Below are positions 51,724-60,226 of a DNA stretch of 64,000 bases, piece after piece. A program made the translations under genes and the position numbers. Position 1 is the first letter of the stretch. Each line of letters begins with the position of its first letter. Source of the stretch: Virgibacillus_P tibetensis (lineage in GTDB: Bacteria; Bacillota; Bacilli; Bacillales; Amphibacillaceae). The notes under the pieces were generated by a model. That model worked only from the letters and a program-made list of their open reading frames with translations. It was not told the DNA's origin and did not search any database. Location: contig NZ_JARZFX010000002.1 in assembly GCF_036026595.1 (NCBI RefSeq), positions 1-64,000 of the forward strand, in the 5' to 3' direction.

Positions 51724-52080
51724 TTAAGAGACCTCTTTCTTGTTCACTATATCTTTCACTTCAACTGGTTCCTGATCTGAATCAGTTAGTACTTTTTCAT
51801 TAAGCCAATTAAGCTGGTTCACTGTCATTTTCGACTGAGTGGTGCCTGTTAGTTGGGGTTTTTCCAGTACATCTTCTCCATTAAATAAATGAAATAAACT
51901 CATAGCATAGCTTCCTTGTGATTTATAGTAAGACAACCCATATTTCATTTCCTCTTCAATGACAGTTAATAGCAAAGAATTTATAACCACAAGCTTCCCC
52001 TGCTCTATATTAGTATAATTTAGTTTTTTCAACACCAGCAGCCCCTCTATATTTTTATTTTGTTTACTTTTAATATTCAA
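51724..52080 (-). CDS. Hypothetical protein
   Basis: A 118-aa soluble protein, largely helical, with no signal peptide, TM segment or Cys. Notable stretches are LVVINSLLLTVIEEEMKYGL and an acidic C-terminus. The SD before the start is weak. I recognise no family. It stands alone between two gene-free stretches. Confidence 0.5.
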   Translation of the reverse strand: MNIKSKQNKNIEGLLVLKKLNYTNIEQGKLVVINSLLLTVIEEEMKYGLSYYKSQGSYAMSLFHLFNGEDVLEKPQLTGTTQSKMTVNQLNWLNEKVLTDSDQEPVEVKDIVNKKEVS

Positions 52081-52426
52081 TCTTCTTTATTTGTAAAAAT
52101 TCTCCTTTCTTTACCTAAATTCAGTAAAATTATTGCGACTATACTACTATTATCTCATATTCGTCAAGTTCTGCAGCCTTTAACTGTTTGTCGAAATATG
52201 ATTTAGGATTACTAATTAACATCATATATTATGTCGAACGATATGTAATTATGTCGTAATGTAACGGATAAAATATCATTATTTACATTTAAATACATAA
52301 ATACAATTAAATACCCAATTTATGTACATTCTGTGAATCTTTTGTAATTATAGTTATAATTAACTACTTTCTCCGATTTATTATATGCAGGGACGATAAA
52401 ATATCCCTATAAAATAAATCAATGTG
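52081..52426. other. AT-rich gene-free stretch
   Basis: About 345 bp with very high AT and several near-palindromic AT runs. It precedes the antisense-RNA promoter. It presumably holds the promoter of the hypothetical gene at 51724-52080. Nothing else was recognised. Confidence 0.4.
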
Positions 52427-52435
52427 TGGTATACT
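52427..52435 (+). promoter_or_regulatory. Extended -10 promoter of the antitoxin RNA
   Basis: TGG-TATACT is an extended -10 (TGn plus five of six at -10). No good -35 is visible, which extended -10 promoters tolerate. It would start an RNA near 52442. Confidence 0.6.
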
Positions 52436-52441
52436 GTGGAT

Positions 52442-52574
52442 AGAAATATGTATATAGTAAACAGACCACAGCTACTACTGTGGTCCGAAGATAAGCGGTT
52501 CCCCTAGTGGACGGCTTCCGTTACAGTAGACCTCTTCCACATTAATTAAGGGTTAATAGGGAGGTCTATTTTTT
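52442..52574 (+). ncRNA. Candidate type I antitoxin RNA (RatA-like)
   Basis: A predicted plus-strand RNA of about 130 nt. It has a perfect GACCACAG/CTGTGGTC hairpin at 52464-52485 and ends in a terminator (AGACCTC/GAGGTCT with inner ATTAA/TTAAT, then TTTTTT at 52528-52574). Its 3' end overlaps the stop codon and 3' part of the toxin gene on the other strand. This is the txpA/ratA geometry: a convergent antisense RNA pairs with the 3' end of the toxin mRNA. Existence is inferred from promoter, terminator and gene context. Confidence 0.7.
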
Positions 52575-52667
52575 ATTGGTCATTCTAATGACAAGTGTTA
52601 GAAGCGCAATCAGAAAGCTTCCAAACGAAAACATAATCACAAACACTTCAAAAATGCTCAGTGGCAT
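52566..52667 (-). CDS. Holin-like type I toxin (TxpA/BsrG class)
   Basis: A 33-aa hydrophobic peptide: short N-terminus (MPLSIFEVFVIM), a single TM helix rich in Phe, Ile and Leu, and a basic end (VIRMTNKK). This is the pattern of the putative holin-like toxin (Hol_Tox) family, which damages the membrane when overproduced. AAGGGG lies only two bases before the ATG, a close spacing that may be part of translational control. The stop codon is inside the terminator of the antisense RNA. Confidence 0.8.
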   Translation of the reverse strand: MPLSIFEVFVIMFSFGSFLIALLTLVIRMTNKK

Positions 52668-53000
52668 CACCCCTTTTTTTCAGCAGAGTTAGCCGGCCAG
52701 TCCCTACAGGAACATTATCTAACGGTAGTATATCATATTTTTAACTCAAATAAACATAAAAACAGAACGTTTGTTTGCATTTATGGTTATAGTACAAACT
52801 TATGCTGAACCTTTTGTAGGATTTTTCCTATAAAAGGTCATCAAGCACCCACTGCAATACTTTAGTAATTTGGCTCAAGCGAGCGGTATTTCTGATACGG
52901 ATTGAATTTCCTTTCTCCTTCTACTATAACTGAATAACAGGCTGTCAGGATAAATCCCGACAGCCTGTTTAATTACAAAGTAGTTTTTACATCTCTATGG
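52668..53000. other. Spacer between toxin gene and TRAP operon
   Basis: Contains the likely toxin promoter side (near 52700-52780) and, at 52936-52970, the dyad that ends the TRAP transcript. No ORF was recognised. Confidence 0.4.
52936..52970. terminator. Terminator after the TRAP operon
   Basis: AACAGGCTGTC/GACAGCCTGTT stem with a loop of about 11. T-runs are weak on both strands, so strength is uncertain. Confidence 0.65.
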
Positions 53001-54977
53001 TTAGTTACCTGTTTGCATAGTTGAATTCATTTCTTTTTCACCTGCATCGTGATTAAAGAATTTTTGAATGACCCAAATCATTGCAATTAATAATAGTCCT
53101 ACAATGCTGCTTGTTAAGTGAGGTATTATTAGCATCAGTCCAGCTCCTAATAATATTATGCGCTCCCATAGATAAGATTTTCTAACTAAGAATCCTATCA
53201 TCGAGCTACTTACAGCACTCATACCCACTATCGCTGTTGATAAAGCGATAATAAGTTTTACTGGCGTTACATCCACTAAAACAAGTATAGGATTATAGAT
53301 GAATATATATGGTATTATAAACGCTGCAATTGCCAGTTTGACCGCATTTACACCCGTTTTAAACGGATTTGCCCTGGCTATTCCAGCTCCAGCATAGGCT
53401 GCTAAACAAACTGGCGGGGTAATGTCAGCAACAATTCCAAAATAAAAAACAAACATATGTGCAGCGATTGGTGCAACACCAAACTCATTAATCAGTGCAG
53501 GTGCAGCTACTGTTGCAGTAACCACATAGTTCGCCGTTGTTGGCAGCCCCATTCCAAGAATGATACAGGCGATCATTGTAAAGAATAGTGCCAGGAACAA
53601 ATGACCACTGGATAGCGCAATTATTCCTGAAGCAAACTTAGCCCCGAGCCCTGTAATACTTACAACACCAGCGATAATACCAGCTGTAGCAACCGCCGCA
53701 ATAACTGGCAAAGCCACTCGTGCACCTTGTTCCAGTACATTTATAATCTCCCTGAAGTTCATCCTGGTTTCTTTACGAACGAAACTAACAAGAAACGCCG
53801 CCGCAATACCCATTAATGCTGCCCGTTGAGGAGTGAAGCCTACCATAATTGTTCCTACAATTACAAATAACGGGAGCAGCATGTAGCCGTATCGTGTCAT
53901 TAATTTTTTGAAACTGGGAAGATCAGCTTTTGGTAACCCAAATATTCCAAGCTTCTTTGCTTCAAAATGCGTCCCAATAAATATCCCCGTAAAGTATAGG
54001 GAGGCTGGAACAATAGCAGCCAGCATAACCGTAGCATACGAGACACCGAGGTATTCCATCATGATAAATGCTGCTGCCCCCATAAGAGGTGGCATAATCT
54101 GGCCACCAGTAGAAGCGGATGCTTCTGTAGCAGCAGCAAATTCAGGTTTAAATCCCGCCTTTTTCATCATTGGAATGGTGAATGACCCAGACGCAACTGT
54201 ATTACCAACCGAGCTTCCTGACACCATGCCCTGCAAGGCACTAGCAGAAACAGCTGCCTTTGCTGTCCCACCAGTAAATCGGCCAGTTAGAGAGAATGCT
54301 AAATCATTGAAGAACTTACCAATCTTTGTATGTACAAGAATAACACCAAAAAACAAGAAAAGAAAAATGAATTTCGCCGATATCTGGATTGGCGTTCCAA
54401 ATACCCCGCTTTCCCTGTACCATAGGTTAGTAGCAATACGATCAATACTGAACCCTGGATGTGATAATATTTGTGTTGGAATGTGATTCCCAAAAATAGC
54501 ATATAAAATTGTAACACTTGCTACGATAATAATTGGTACCCCGACTGTACGTCGGGTTGCTTCGAGGAGCAATAAGATTCCAAGTACAGAAACGATAATA
54601 TCAAATGTTCCATATCCAGAAACCCGGCTTTGTAGAATCGAATCAAAAAATATTATTTTATGGTAAGTTACATACATGGCAGTGAATGCTAAAACAACAT
54701 CATACCATGGTACGCTTTTTTGTTTCTTTTGCAATCCCTTTTTGGCGGGGAAAAGAAGAAATATAATTCCTAGAGCTGTTCCTAAATGAACCGCGCCTTG
54801 TTGTTGTGATGGTAATGTACTAAAATAACCTGTGTAAATATGAAACAACGTTAAAGAAACACCAAGAAACGTAACGATCCAAGCCCATTTCCCAATTTTA
54901 ACTCGATAATTGCTCTCTTTATCATACTTCTCAAGAATTTCCTTCGTCTCCTGATCAATCTTCTCATTTTCTATCAT
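53001..54977 (-). CDS. TRAP transporter fused permease (TAXI type, DctQM)
   Basis: A 658-aa fusion of the small (DctQ-like, four TM, about 30-170) and large (DctM-like, about 175-560) subunits, with extra C-terminal TM segments. Large-subunit motifs include GGTAKAAVSASALQGMVSGSS-like Gly/Ser loops and GMGLPTTANYVV. TAXI-type systems typically use such fused permeases and are driven by ion gradients, not ATP. The binding-protein gene is 80 bases upstream, separated by a terminator-like hairpin. The substrate is unknown. Confidence 0.93.
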   Translation of the reverse strand: MIENEKIDQETKEILEKYDKESNYRVKIGKWAWIVTFLGVSLTLFHIYTGYFSTLPSQQQGAVHLGTALGIIFLLFPAKKGLQKKQKSVPWYDVVLAFTAMYVTYHKIIFFDSILQSRVSGYGTFDIIVSVLGILLLLEATRRTVGVPIIIVASVTILYAIFGNHIPTQILSHPGFSIDRIATNLWYRESGVFGTPIQISAKFIFLFLFFGVILVHTKIGKFFNDLAFSLTGRFTGGTAKAAVSASALQGMVSGSSVGNTVASGSFTIPMMKKAGFKPEFAAATEASASTGGQIMPPLMGAAAFIMMEYLGVSYATVMLAAIVPASLYFTGIFIGTHFEAKKLGIFGLPKADLPSFKKLMTRYGYMLLPLFVIVGTIMVGFTPQRAALMGIAAAFLVSFVRKETRMNFREIINVLEQGARVALPVIAAVATAGIIAGVVSITGLGAKFASGIIALSSGHLFLALFFTMIACIILGMGLPTTANYVVTATVAAPALINEFGVAPIAAHMFVFYFGIVADITPPVCLAAYAGAGIARANPFKTGVNAVKLAIAAFIIPYIFIYNPILVLVDVTPVKLIIALSTAIVGMSAVSSSMIGFLVRKSYLWERIILLGAGLMLIIPHLTSSIVGLLLIAMIWVIQKFFNHDAGEKEMNSTMQTGN

Positions 54978-54999
54978 CTAACCACATCCCTCTAGATAT

Positions 55000-55040
55000 A
55001 GGTAGAAAGAAAGAGATCTCAGTTTAATGAAGATCTCTCC
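55000..55040 (-). terminator. Intercistronic terminator between binding protein and permease
   Basis: Minus-strand AGAGATCT/AGATCTCT stem with an 11-nt loop, then TTCTTTC. The T-run is moderate, so partial read-through is expected, giving more binding protein than permease. Confidence 0.7.
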
Positions 55041-55057
55041 CCTTTTTTTCATTTAAA

Positions 55058-56053
55058 TTATTTAACATCATCCAAGCTTTCTATGCCAGTGTTTTCACGT
55101 GTGACAATTTGAATGACTTCTGGATAAATATGTCCGATAAACGCTGCATTTGGAACTTCATTACCATCAAACTCTCCAGCTCCGTTTATCGCATCTAATG
55201 CTGGTACGTGGACCGACATACCAAGATCCATGTTACCATCTCGAATGCTTGCCAGATTTTCAATTGAGGCTCCTGTTTCTGTATTTGTTACATTAATTCC
55301 ATCAATATTGCTGTTCCACAGGTTTGCCATCTCGCCTCCAAGTGGGTAATATGTACCACCCTGGCTTCCTGTTCCTAAAATAAACTCACTCTTACTTTCA
55401 GTAACGTTAAGTTCTGCTACTGGATTATCCACTGTTAAACCTTGTTCTTCATAATAACGCTTTGCACCAGGATGAATTGGTAAACCTTCTGCACCCAGCA
55501 GTGCATTTTCCAATGTCATATGCGCAGACTGGGCATGCGTATTTTCTTCCGCATTCTCCACCATGCTCTTAGCAAGCTCATAACCAAGCTCGTCATCAAT
55601 TGTATCTGTACTTCCCATTAAAATTGCGTATGCGGTAACTGTTTCTATATCTGATTCCAGAAAATCGTACGTATCCTGTGGAATAGTATAACGTTGATAA
55701 CCACTATTTTCTTCGATATAATCAATCGCATCATCGGATAGTTCCAGCATCTTTACATCACCAGCTGAGGCCTGTAAACTCTCGATACTACCTGCCGGTA
55801 AGCCTAGAATGCCGATGGAAATATCAATATTACCATCCTGTACGCCATCTGCTGCGTCACCAAAGCCCTCCTGATAAGCACTATAATCATCATCGCCAAT
55901 GCCGTGAGCAGCCAAAATCAGTTTTGAAACAGAATTCGTTTCACTTGCAGGTGGTCCAATAGCGATGCTTTTCCCTCCGCCACCACAAGCCGACAGCAAC
56001 AATACCATACTCAACATCAACATCATCAATCCGACTAGTTTCTTTTTTTTCAT
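55058..56053 (-). CDS. Circularly permuted TAXI TRAP solute-binding lipoprotein
   Basis: A 331-aa lipoprotein, signal peptide with lipobox LLSAC (Cys 23). Residues about 27-207 match what is normally the second half of TAXI binding proteins: GKSIAIGPPAS, GVQDGNIDISIGILGLPAGSI, and the C-terminal signature GLPIHPGAKRYYEEQG. After a short linker, residues about 222-331 match the normal first half: FILGTGSQGGTYYPLGG, TGASIENLASIRDGNMDLGM and YPEVIQIVTRENTGIESLDDVK-type hinge, then stop. The termini are thus joined and a new break is opened at the DLKGK hinge. All parts are present once and total length is normal, so it is not a truncation. It should deliver substrate to the fused permease. A cre-like site is upstream. 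Confidence 0.9.
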   Translation of the reverse strand: MKKKKLVGLMMLMLSMVLLLSACGGGGKSIAIGPPASETNSVSKLILAAHGIGDDDYSAYQEGFGDAADGVQDGNIDISIGILGLPAGSIESLQASAGDVKMLELSDDAIDYIEENSGYQRYTIPQDTYDFLESDIETVTAYAILMGSTDTIDDELGYELAKSMVENAEENTHAQSAHMTLENALLGAEGLPIHPGAKRYYEEQGLTVDNPVAELNVTESKSEFILGTGSQGGTYYPLGGEMANLWNSNIDGINVTNTETGASIENLASIRDGNMDLGMSVHVPALDAINGAGEFDGNEVPNAAFIGHIYPEVIQIVTRENTGIESLDDVK

Positions 56054-56095
56054 TTCTCTACCCCTTTTTTAAATATATTTTTTCGCTTCCTCTTT

Positions 56096-56109
56096 TGTGA
56101 GCGCTTTCA
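56096..56109. promoter_or_regulatory. cre-like site upstream of the TRAP operon
   Basis: TGTGAGCGCTTTCA matches TGWAANCGNTNWCA with one mismatch, 43 bases before the binding-protein start, inside a wider dyad (TTTTGTGA...TCACAAAA). CcpA repression of the transporter is likely. Confidence 0.75.
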
Positions 56110-56251
56110 CAAAATGCGTATAAGAATTATATGTATTGTAGTCATTGCAGAATGGGAAGCTTAGTCTAATTATACTAATTTTCCGAGAATTTTCAATAGT
56201 TATTTTACTACTCCCGTTTATTTTATAATTGATAATTTAGTTATATAGACC

Positions 56252-56290
56252 AAAAAACGGATACCTGCAGAGTTTCCGCCGTATCCGTTC
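56252..56290 (-). terminator. Terminator of the LTA synthase gene
   Basis: AACGGATAC/GTATCCGTT stem with TTTTTGG on the minus strand, starting 12 bases after the stop. Confidence 0.88.
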
Positions 56291-56301
56291 ATATCAAACT
56301 T

Positions 56302-58257
56302 TTATTCAACATCATTATTTTTACCAGAAGGATTCCCATAAAAATAATTACTTGCATTAACGGGTTTCCACTGATCATTTGGTGTATAAAAACGTAGCAG
56401 ATCTCCAAATAAGACTTCATCTGAAAGCTCCAGCTCATGAAAAACTTCTTCTTTCTGCTGCAGCATTTCTTCGGTTGGTTCCGTGATCTCCATTCCTGTG
56501 TCATTATCATAGAATACGTCGTTAACTAAGCTATAACTTTCTGTGATAAAGTTTCCGTTTCTAAATGGTACCACATCTTTATGATCCTCTGAGAACATGT
56601 CGGTACCGAACTGAATATAATCCTGTGCATTAATACCTAAGATATGCAGTAATGTCGGCATTACATCAACCATACCACTGTACTCGTGATTCGTACCTTG
56701 CCCTTCGACTCCAGGTATACGGATGAAAAATGGCACACGTTGCATTTCCGCATTTTTAAATGGGGTAATTTCTTCACCCATAATTTCACCCATTGCACGA
56801 TTATGATTATCTGAAATACCATAATGGTCTCCGTAGATCATAATGATTGAGTCTTCATACAAGCCTGATTCCTTCAGATCATGAAAAAACTGTTCTAATG
56901 ACTCATCTAGATAGCGTGCAGTCTGGAAATAACGGTCAACCGATCCGTCACCAGTTTCTGCGGGTGCAATGGTCGCGTCCTCTTCACTTATTAAATAGGG
57001 ATGATGATGGGTTAATGTCATCATATGCGCATAAAATGGCTGTTCCATTTTTTCTAAATAAGGCATCGATTCCTCAAAAAACGGCTTGTCCTTCAGACCA
57101 TAGTTAATCACATTTTCTTCACTCATATCATAGTAATCCGCATGATAGAACTCATCGATACCCAGATGTTTATAAACCTCATCACGATTCCAGAATGATT
57201 TGCCATCCCCATGGAACACAGCACTCGTATAATCCTGCTGTTGCGCCATAATGGCAGGCAGTGACTGGAACACATTATTCCCTTTCGTTACAAAAGCAGC
57301 CCCTTGCGGAAGCCCGTAGAGCGATGTATCCATAATCAGTTCAGCATCCGCTGTCTTCCCTTGCTCCGTCTGATGGAAAAAGTTATCAAAATACGTAAAA
57401 TCCTCACTCTCATCACCAACCAATGAATTTAGAAATGGTGTAACTTCTTCTCCATGCAGTTCGTAATCAATCAGGAACGACTGAAAGGATTCCAGATGTA
57501 TTTTAATTACATTTTTACCTTCTCCTTTTCCGAATAAATCCGGATTAGGCTCTGCATATTTATATTTAGTATAATTCTCTACCACTGTTATATCATCACT
57601 GTCAGCCAGCACTCTTCTTGTTGATGTTTTTGCACTCTGAATTGCATCATGAATCATAAAGTTATAGGTACCCAGATATTTAACCACATAGTTACGATCA
57701 AAGGTACGTTCCAGCAACTGTGGGCGATCTGTTTCTGCAAGCCCCAGATTAATACAAAACGCAATAACCCCTGCAGTCAGTACTGCTATAGGTTTACGAA
57801 GCTGCATCCGCTCTATTGACCAATTCATTTTGTATTTAATAAATAATACAATTAATAGAATTAAATCAAGGGCATATAACATGTCATGCGTTTTCGTTAA
57901 ATCTGCAATACTACCACCAATGCTACCAAAGTTACTCGTTTGCATCAGGGTGGGGAGTGTAATAAAGTCACTATTAAATCGGTAAAATACAACGTTAGCA
58001 TACAAGATAAAGGTCAGTACTGCACTATTGATAATTATCCATATGCCCGCTCTTTTCCCTTTAGCGAACAATGCCAGTCCAATTAGAATCAGGCCAGAAC
58101 TAAGAGGGTTAAAGAATAATAGAAATTCTTGTATTCCATTACTAACACCTAGGTTAAATTCTACTTTATAAATACTATACGTTTTTATCCAAAACAGAAT
58201 TACTGCCAGCGCGAAGAATCCCATCTTCGTAGATAAAATTTTCTTCACTTTTCTCAC
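56302..58257 (-). CDS. LTA synthase family protein (LtaS-like)
   Basis: A 651-aa polyglycerol-phosphate synthase. Five TM segments lie in the first 180 residues, then an extracellular sulfatase-fold domain. Visible are the metal Glu in IHLESFQSF, the nucleophile Thr in EQGKTADAELI, THHHPY and the metal pair in IYGDHYGISDN. Signal peptidase cleavage after the TM region is possible (around AKTSTRR) but not certain. It builds the lipoteichoic acid chain outside the membrane. It stands alone with its own terminator. Confidence 0.94.
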   Translation of the reverse strand: MRKVKKILSTKMGFFALAVILFWIKTYSIYKVEFNLGVSNGIQEFLLFFNPLSSGLILIGLALFAKGKRAGIWIIINSAVLTFILYANVVFYRFNSDFITLPTLMQTSNFGSIGGSIADLTKTHDMLYALDLILLIVLFIKYKMNWSIERMQLRKPIAVLTAGVIAFCINLGLAETDRPQLLERTFDRNYVVKYLGTYNFMIHDAIQSAKTSTRRVLADSDDITVVENYTKYKYAEPNPDLFGKGEGKNVIKIHLESFQSFLIDYELHGEEVTPFLNSLVGDESEDFTYFDNFFHQTEQGKTADAELIMDTSLYGLPQGAAFVTKGNNVFQSLPAIMAQQQDYTSAVFHGDGKSFWNRDEVYKHLGIDEFYHADYYDMSEENVINYGLKDKPFFEESMPYLEKMEQPFYAHMMTLTHHHPYLISEEDATIAPAETGDGSVDRYFQTARYLDESLEQFFHDLKESGLYEDSIIMIYGDHYGISDNHNRAMGEIMGEEITPFKNAEMQRVPFFIRIPGVEGQGTNHEYSGMVDVMPTLLHILGINAQDYIQFGTDMFSEDHKDVVPFRNGNFITESYSLVNDVFYDNDTGMEITEPTEEMLQQKEEVFHELELSDEVLFGDLLRFYTPNDQWKPVNASNYFYGNPSGKNNDVE

Positions 58258-58745
58258 CTCATGTTTTATATCTTGTTGTCCAATTTTAACAATAATGTTT
58301 CATTATACTCCAGTAATTATAGATTGGTCAATTTATTTTACAAACAGCAGTTTTAAAAGTAAATAATTTTACCTTTTTTCTATTTTGTCAGCCTGTCTCA
58401 AAAAAGAAACGCTACAGTTAGCAACGGGGGTTCCTTTCCTATCACATATGGATATGCACCATAAAATGCAGCTGAATTTGTATAGCTAATTGAACTATAT
58501 TTTAGGGCTATTGTAATTAAAAGCAAAAAATCCCAATTCAGCAAACTGAGATTTTTCTTATGTTTACGTTCCATTGCTTGTTAAACTGAAGTACCCTATG
58601 GTTTAAGATAAATTCATTAATTTTAACCTTTCAGTTTTTCAGGTAAAACTTTAAAGTTATTGGTTTCTAATTATCTAAAATCCCCCCATCTGGGAAGATT
58701 AAATCTCTAACTCTCCTGTTAAATGATTTAATTGCCCTGTCTTAG
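58258..58745. other. Gene-free stretch between EAL and LTA synthase genes
   Basis: About 490 bp. A weak dyad near 58528-58558 (AAAATCCCAATTCAG against CTGAGATTTTT) may be a terminator. No ORF with SD and no repeat shared with other parts was seen. Confidence 0.4.
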
Positions 58746-59477
58746 TTATTCGAAATTTGCCAAGTAGTGATTAAGCGGCTTCGGTTTTCCCAAAAAAAAT
58801 CCCTGGCCAAAAGGTACACCTAATCCCTTCGCAGTTAATAGATCCGCCTCACTCTCAAACCCTTCGACAATAAAAATGGTGTCCTTACCTAACAGCTGTA
58901 GTATCATCGTAATAATACTTTGTTTCTTTGGTGATTTGGTCAGGTCCTTAGCAAAAATACGATCTAATTTGGCAATATTCGGTTCTAACTGTACAATCGA
59001 TTGTACAGTTGATTCTCCTTTACCAATATCATCAAGGGCAACTAAAAAACCTAATCTTTTTATCGCAGAAATACCTGTCTTAAGCGCTTGCATATCTGTC
59101 CCTTTTTCGGATTCATTTATTTCGAATACAATCGATTCAGGTCTTAGACTCATTACGTTTGCCAGTCTCTGCATTCTTTCATAAAAATCTGGATTTATTA
59201 ATGTAGAAGGGAAAACATTGATGAAAATATACAGTCCGCTTAATAGAGATGAATTTTTATTAAAATTCTCACAGGCACTAAGAATAGATCTCATATCTAA
59301 TTCAAATAACTGATTCTTTTCTTTTGCATAATTAAACAAGATCTCCGGATTCTGTATTTCTTGTGAACGAAGGAGAACTTCATACCCATAAATATTATTT
59401 TTTGACAAATCAAAAATGGGCTGTATTACATGATGAAAATCGAGTTCATGAATATATATATCTTGTTCTGTTCCCAT
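58746..59477 (-). CDS. EAL-domain c-di-GMP phosphodiesterase
   Basis: A stand-alone EAL protein of 243 aa with no TM or sensor part. Motif I is EVLLR instead of EALxR. The other motifs are close to consensus: FINVFP, FEINESE, LDDIGKGEST, KLDRIF, VEGFES and GQGFFLGKP. Most metal and loop-6 residues are present, so activity is probable. The position next to che/mot genes suggests that it ties c-di-GMP to motility. GGAGG precedes the ATG. Confidence 0.85.
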   Translation of the reverse strand: MGTEQDIYIHELDFHHVIQPIFDLSKNNIYGYEVLLRSQEIQNPEILFNYAKEKNQLFELDMRSILSACENFNKNSSLLSGLYIFINVFPSTLINPDFYERMQRLANVMSLRPESIVFEINESEKGTDMQALKTGISAIKRLGFLVALDDIGKGESTVQSIVQLEPNIAKLDRIFAKDLTKSPKKQSIITMILQLLGKDTIFIVEGFESEADLLTAKGLGVPFGQGFFLGKPKPLNHYLANFE

Positions 59478-59533
59478 TTTCCACCTCCAGCCTATGTGTG
59501 TATTTCAGCATGTGGTTGTTAAACCTGTAGTAG

Positions 59534-59632
59534 TTAAAGCTTAAACTCACGTACTAATCCATTTAACTCTTCTGCCAGTTCAGCAAGCTGTTCTGAACTT
59601 CCTGCAACTTCTTCCATTGAGCTGCTTGTCAG
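59534..59632 (-). pseudogene. 3' fragment of a methyl-accepting chemotaxis protein gene
   Basis: In one minus-strand frame the sequence reads LTSSSMEEVAGSSEQLAELA, then EELNGLVREFKL and stop. This is the C-terminal end of an MCP signalling domain. Nothing of the rest of the receptor is left. It is joined directly to a cheY 5' fragment in another frame, so it is the far side of a deletion. Confidence 0.85.
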
Positions 59633-59726
59633 CTTCACCTACGATTTCGTGTCCTAATTTTGTAAGAATATCTTTTAACTACATTCTCATAAATGCTGCA
59701 TCATCTGTGATAAGTATTTTTGCCAT
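59628..59726 (-). pseudogene. 5' fragment of a cheY gene, with internal stop
   Basis: A good SD (AGGAGG) and ATG at 59726 are followed by MAKILITDDAAFMRM, the start of CheY with its acidic pair. A TAG then stands at codon 15, and LKDILTKLGHEIVGEA follows in frame. Homology stops after about 32 codons, where an MCP 3' end begins in a different frame. So this is a dead gene after cheW. Confidence 0.87.
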
Positions 59727-59747
59727 GCCAGGTTATCCTCCTGTGTT

Positions 59748-60209
59748 CTATTCTTTTACTACTTCCTTAACTTCAATTGCTTCATTGAAGTTTAATACTT
59801 GTTCTAAATCCAGCAAAATCAATAGTCCATCCTCTAACTTGGCCACTCCCTTTAGAAAAGCATCTTCAATGGATTTCAGCATTTTTGGTGGCTCCTCAAT
59901 TACAGATGGGTCAATATCTTTTACTTCTGTTGCGGAATCAACGATTAGCCCAACCTGTACACCATCTATAGCTACAATTAAAATCCGGTTATCATCGCTT
60001 GGTTCCGTTTCAGCAATTTGCAGACGTCCCTTCAGATCGATCACTGGTGTCGTTTCACCATGAAGGTTAATAACACCTTTTATAAAATCAGATGTCCTTG
60101 GTACCTTGGTGATCTTCTGTATCCGTTCAATGGAACGTACTTGTGCTACTTCGACGCCATATGCTTGATCTTTTAACTGAAAAACAATAACTTTTATTAG
60201 CTCGTTCAC
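59748..60209 (-). CDS. cheW: Chemotaxis coupling protein CheW
   Basis: CheW links chemoreceptors to the CheA kinase. The 153-aa product has the SH3-like core (VIVFQLKDQAYGVEVAQVRS, VPRTSDFIKGVINLHGETTP, VIDLKGRL). The start is GTG at 60209 after AAGGGGG, 17 bases from the cheA stop. The gene is intact though the next one downstream (cheY) is a relic. Confidence 0.94.
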   Translation of the reverse strand: MNELIKVIVFQLKDQAYGVEVAQVRSIERIQKITKVPRTSDFIKGVINLHGETTPVIDLKGRLQIAETEPSDDNRILIVAIDGVQVGLIVDSATEVKDIDPSVIEEPPKMLKSIEDAFLKGVAKLEDGLLILLDLEQVLNFNEAIEVKEVVKE

Positions 60210-60226
60210 AGAAAATCCCCCTTGGG

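Noticed and set aside
55058..56053. Reading the TAXI protein as C-terminally truncated because it stops at SLDDVK
   Set aside because: The missing half is present at the front of the same protein, directly after the signal peptide, so nothing is lost; only the order differs.
58746..59477. EAL protein as a degenerate, inactive receptor
   Set aside because: Although motif I is EVL, the metal-binding and loop-6 motifs are close to consensus, so inactivity cannot be claimed.
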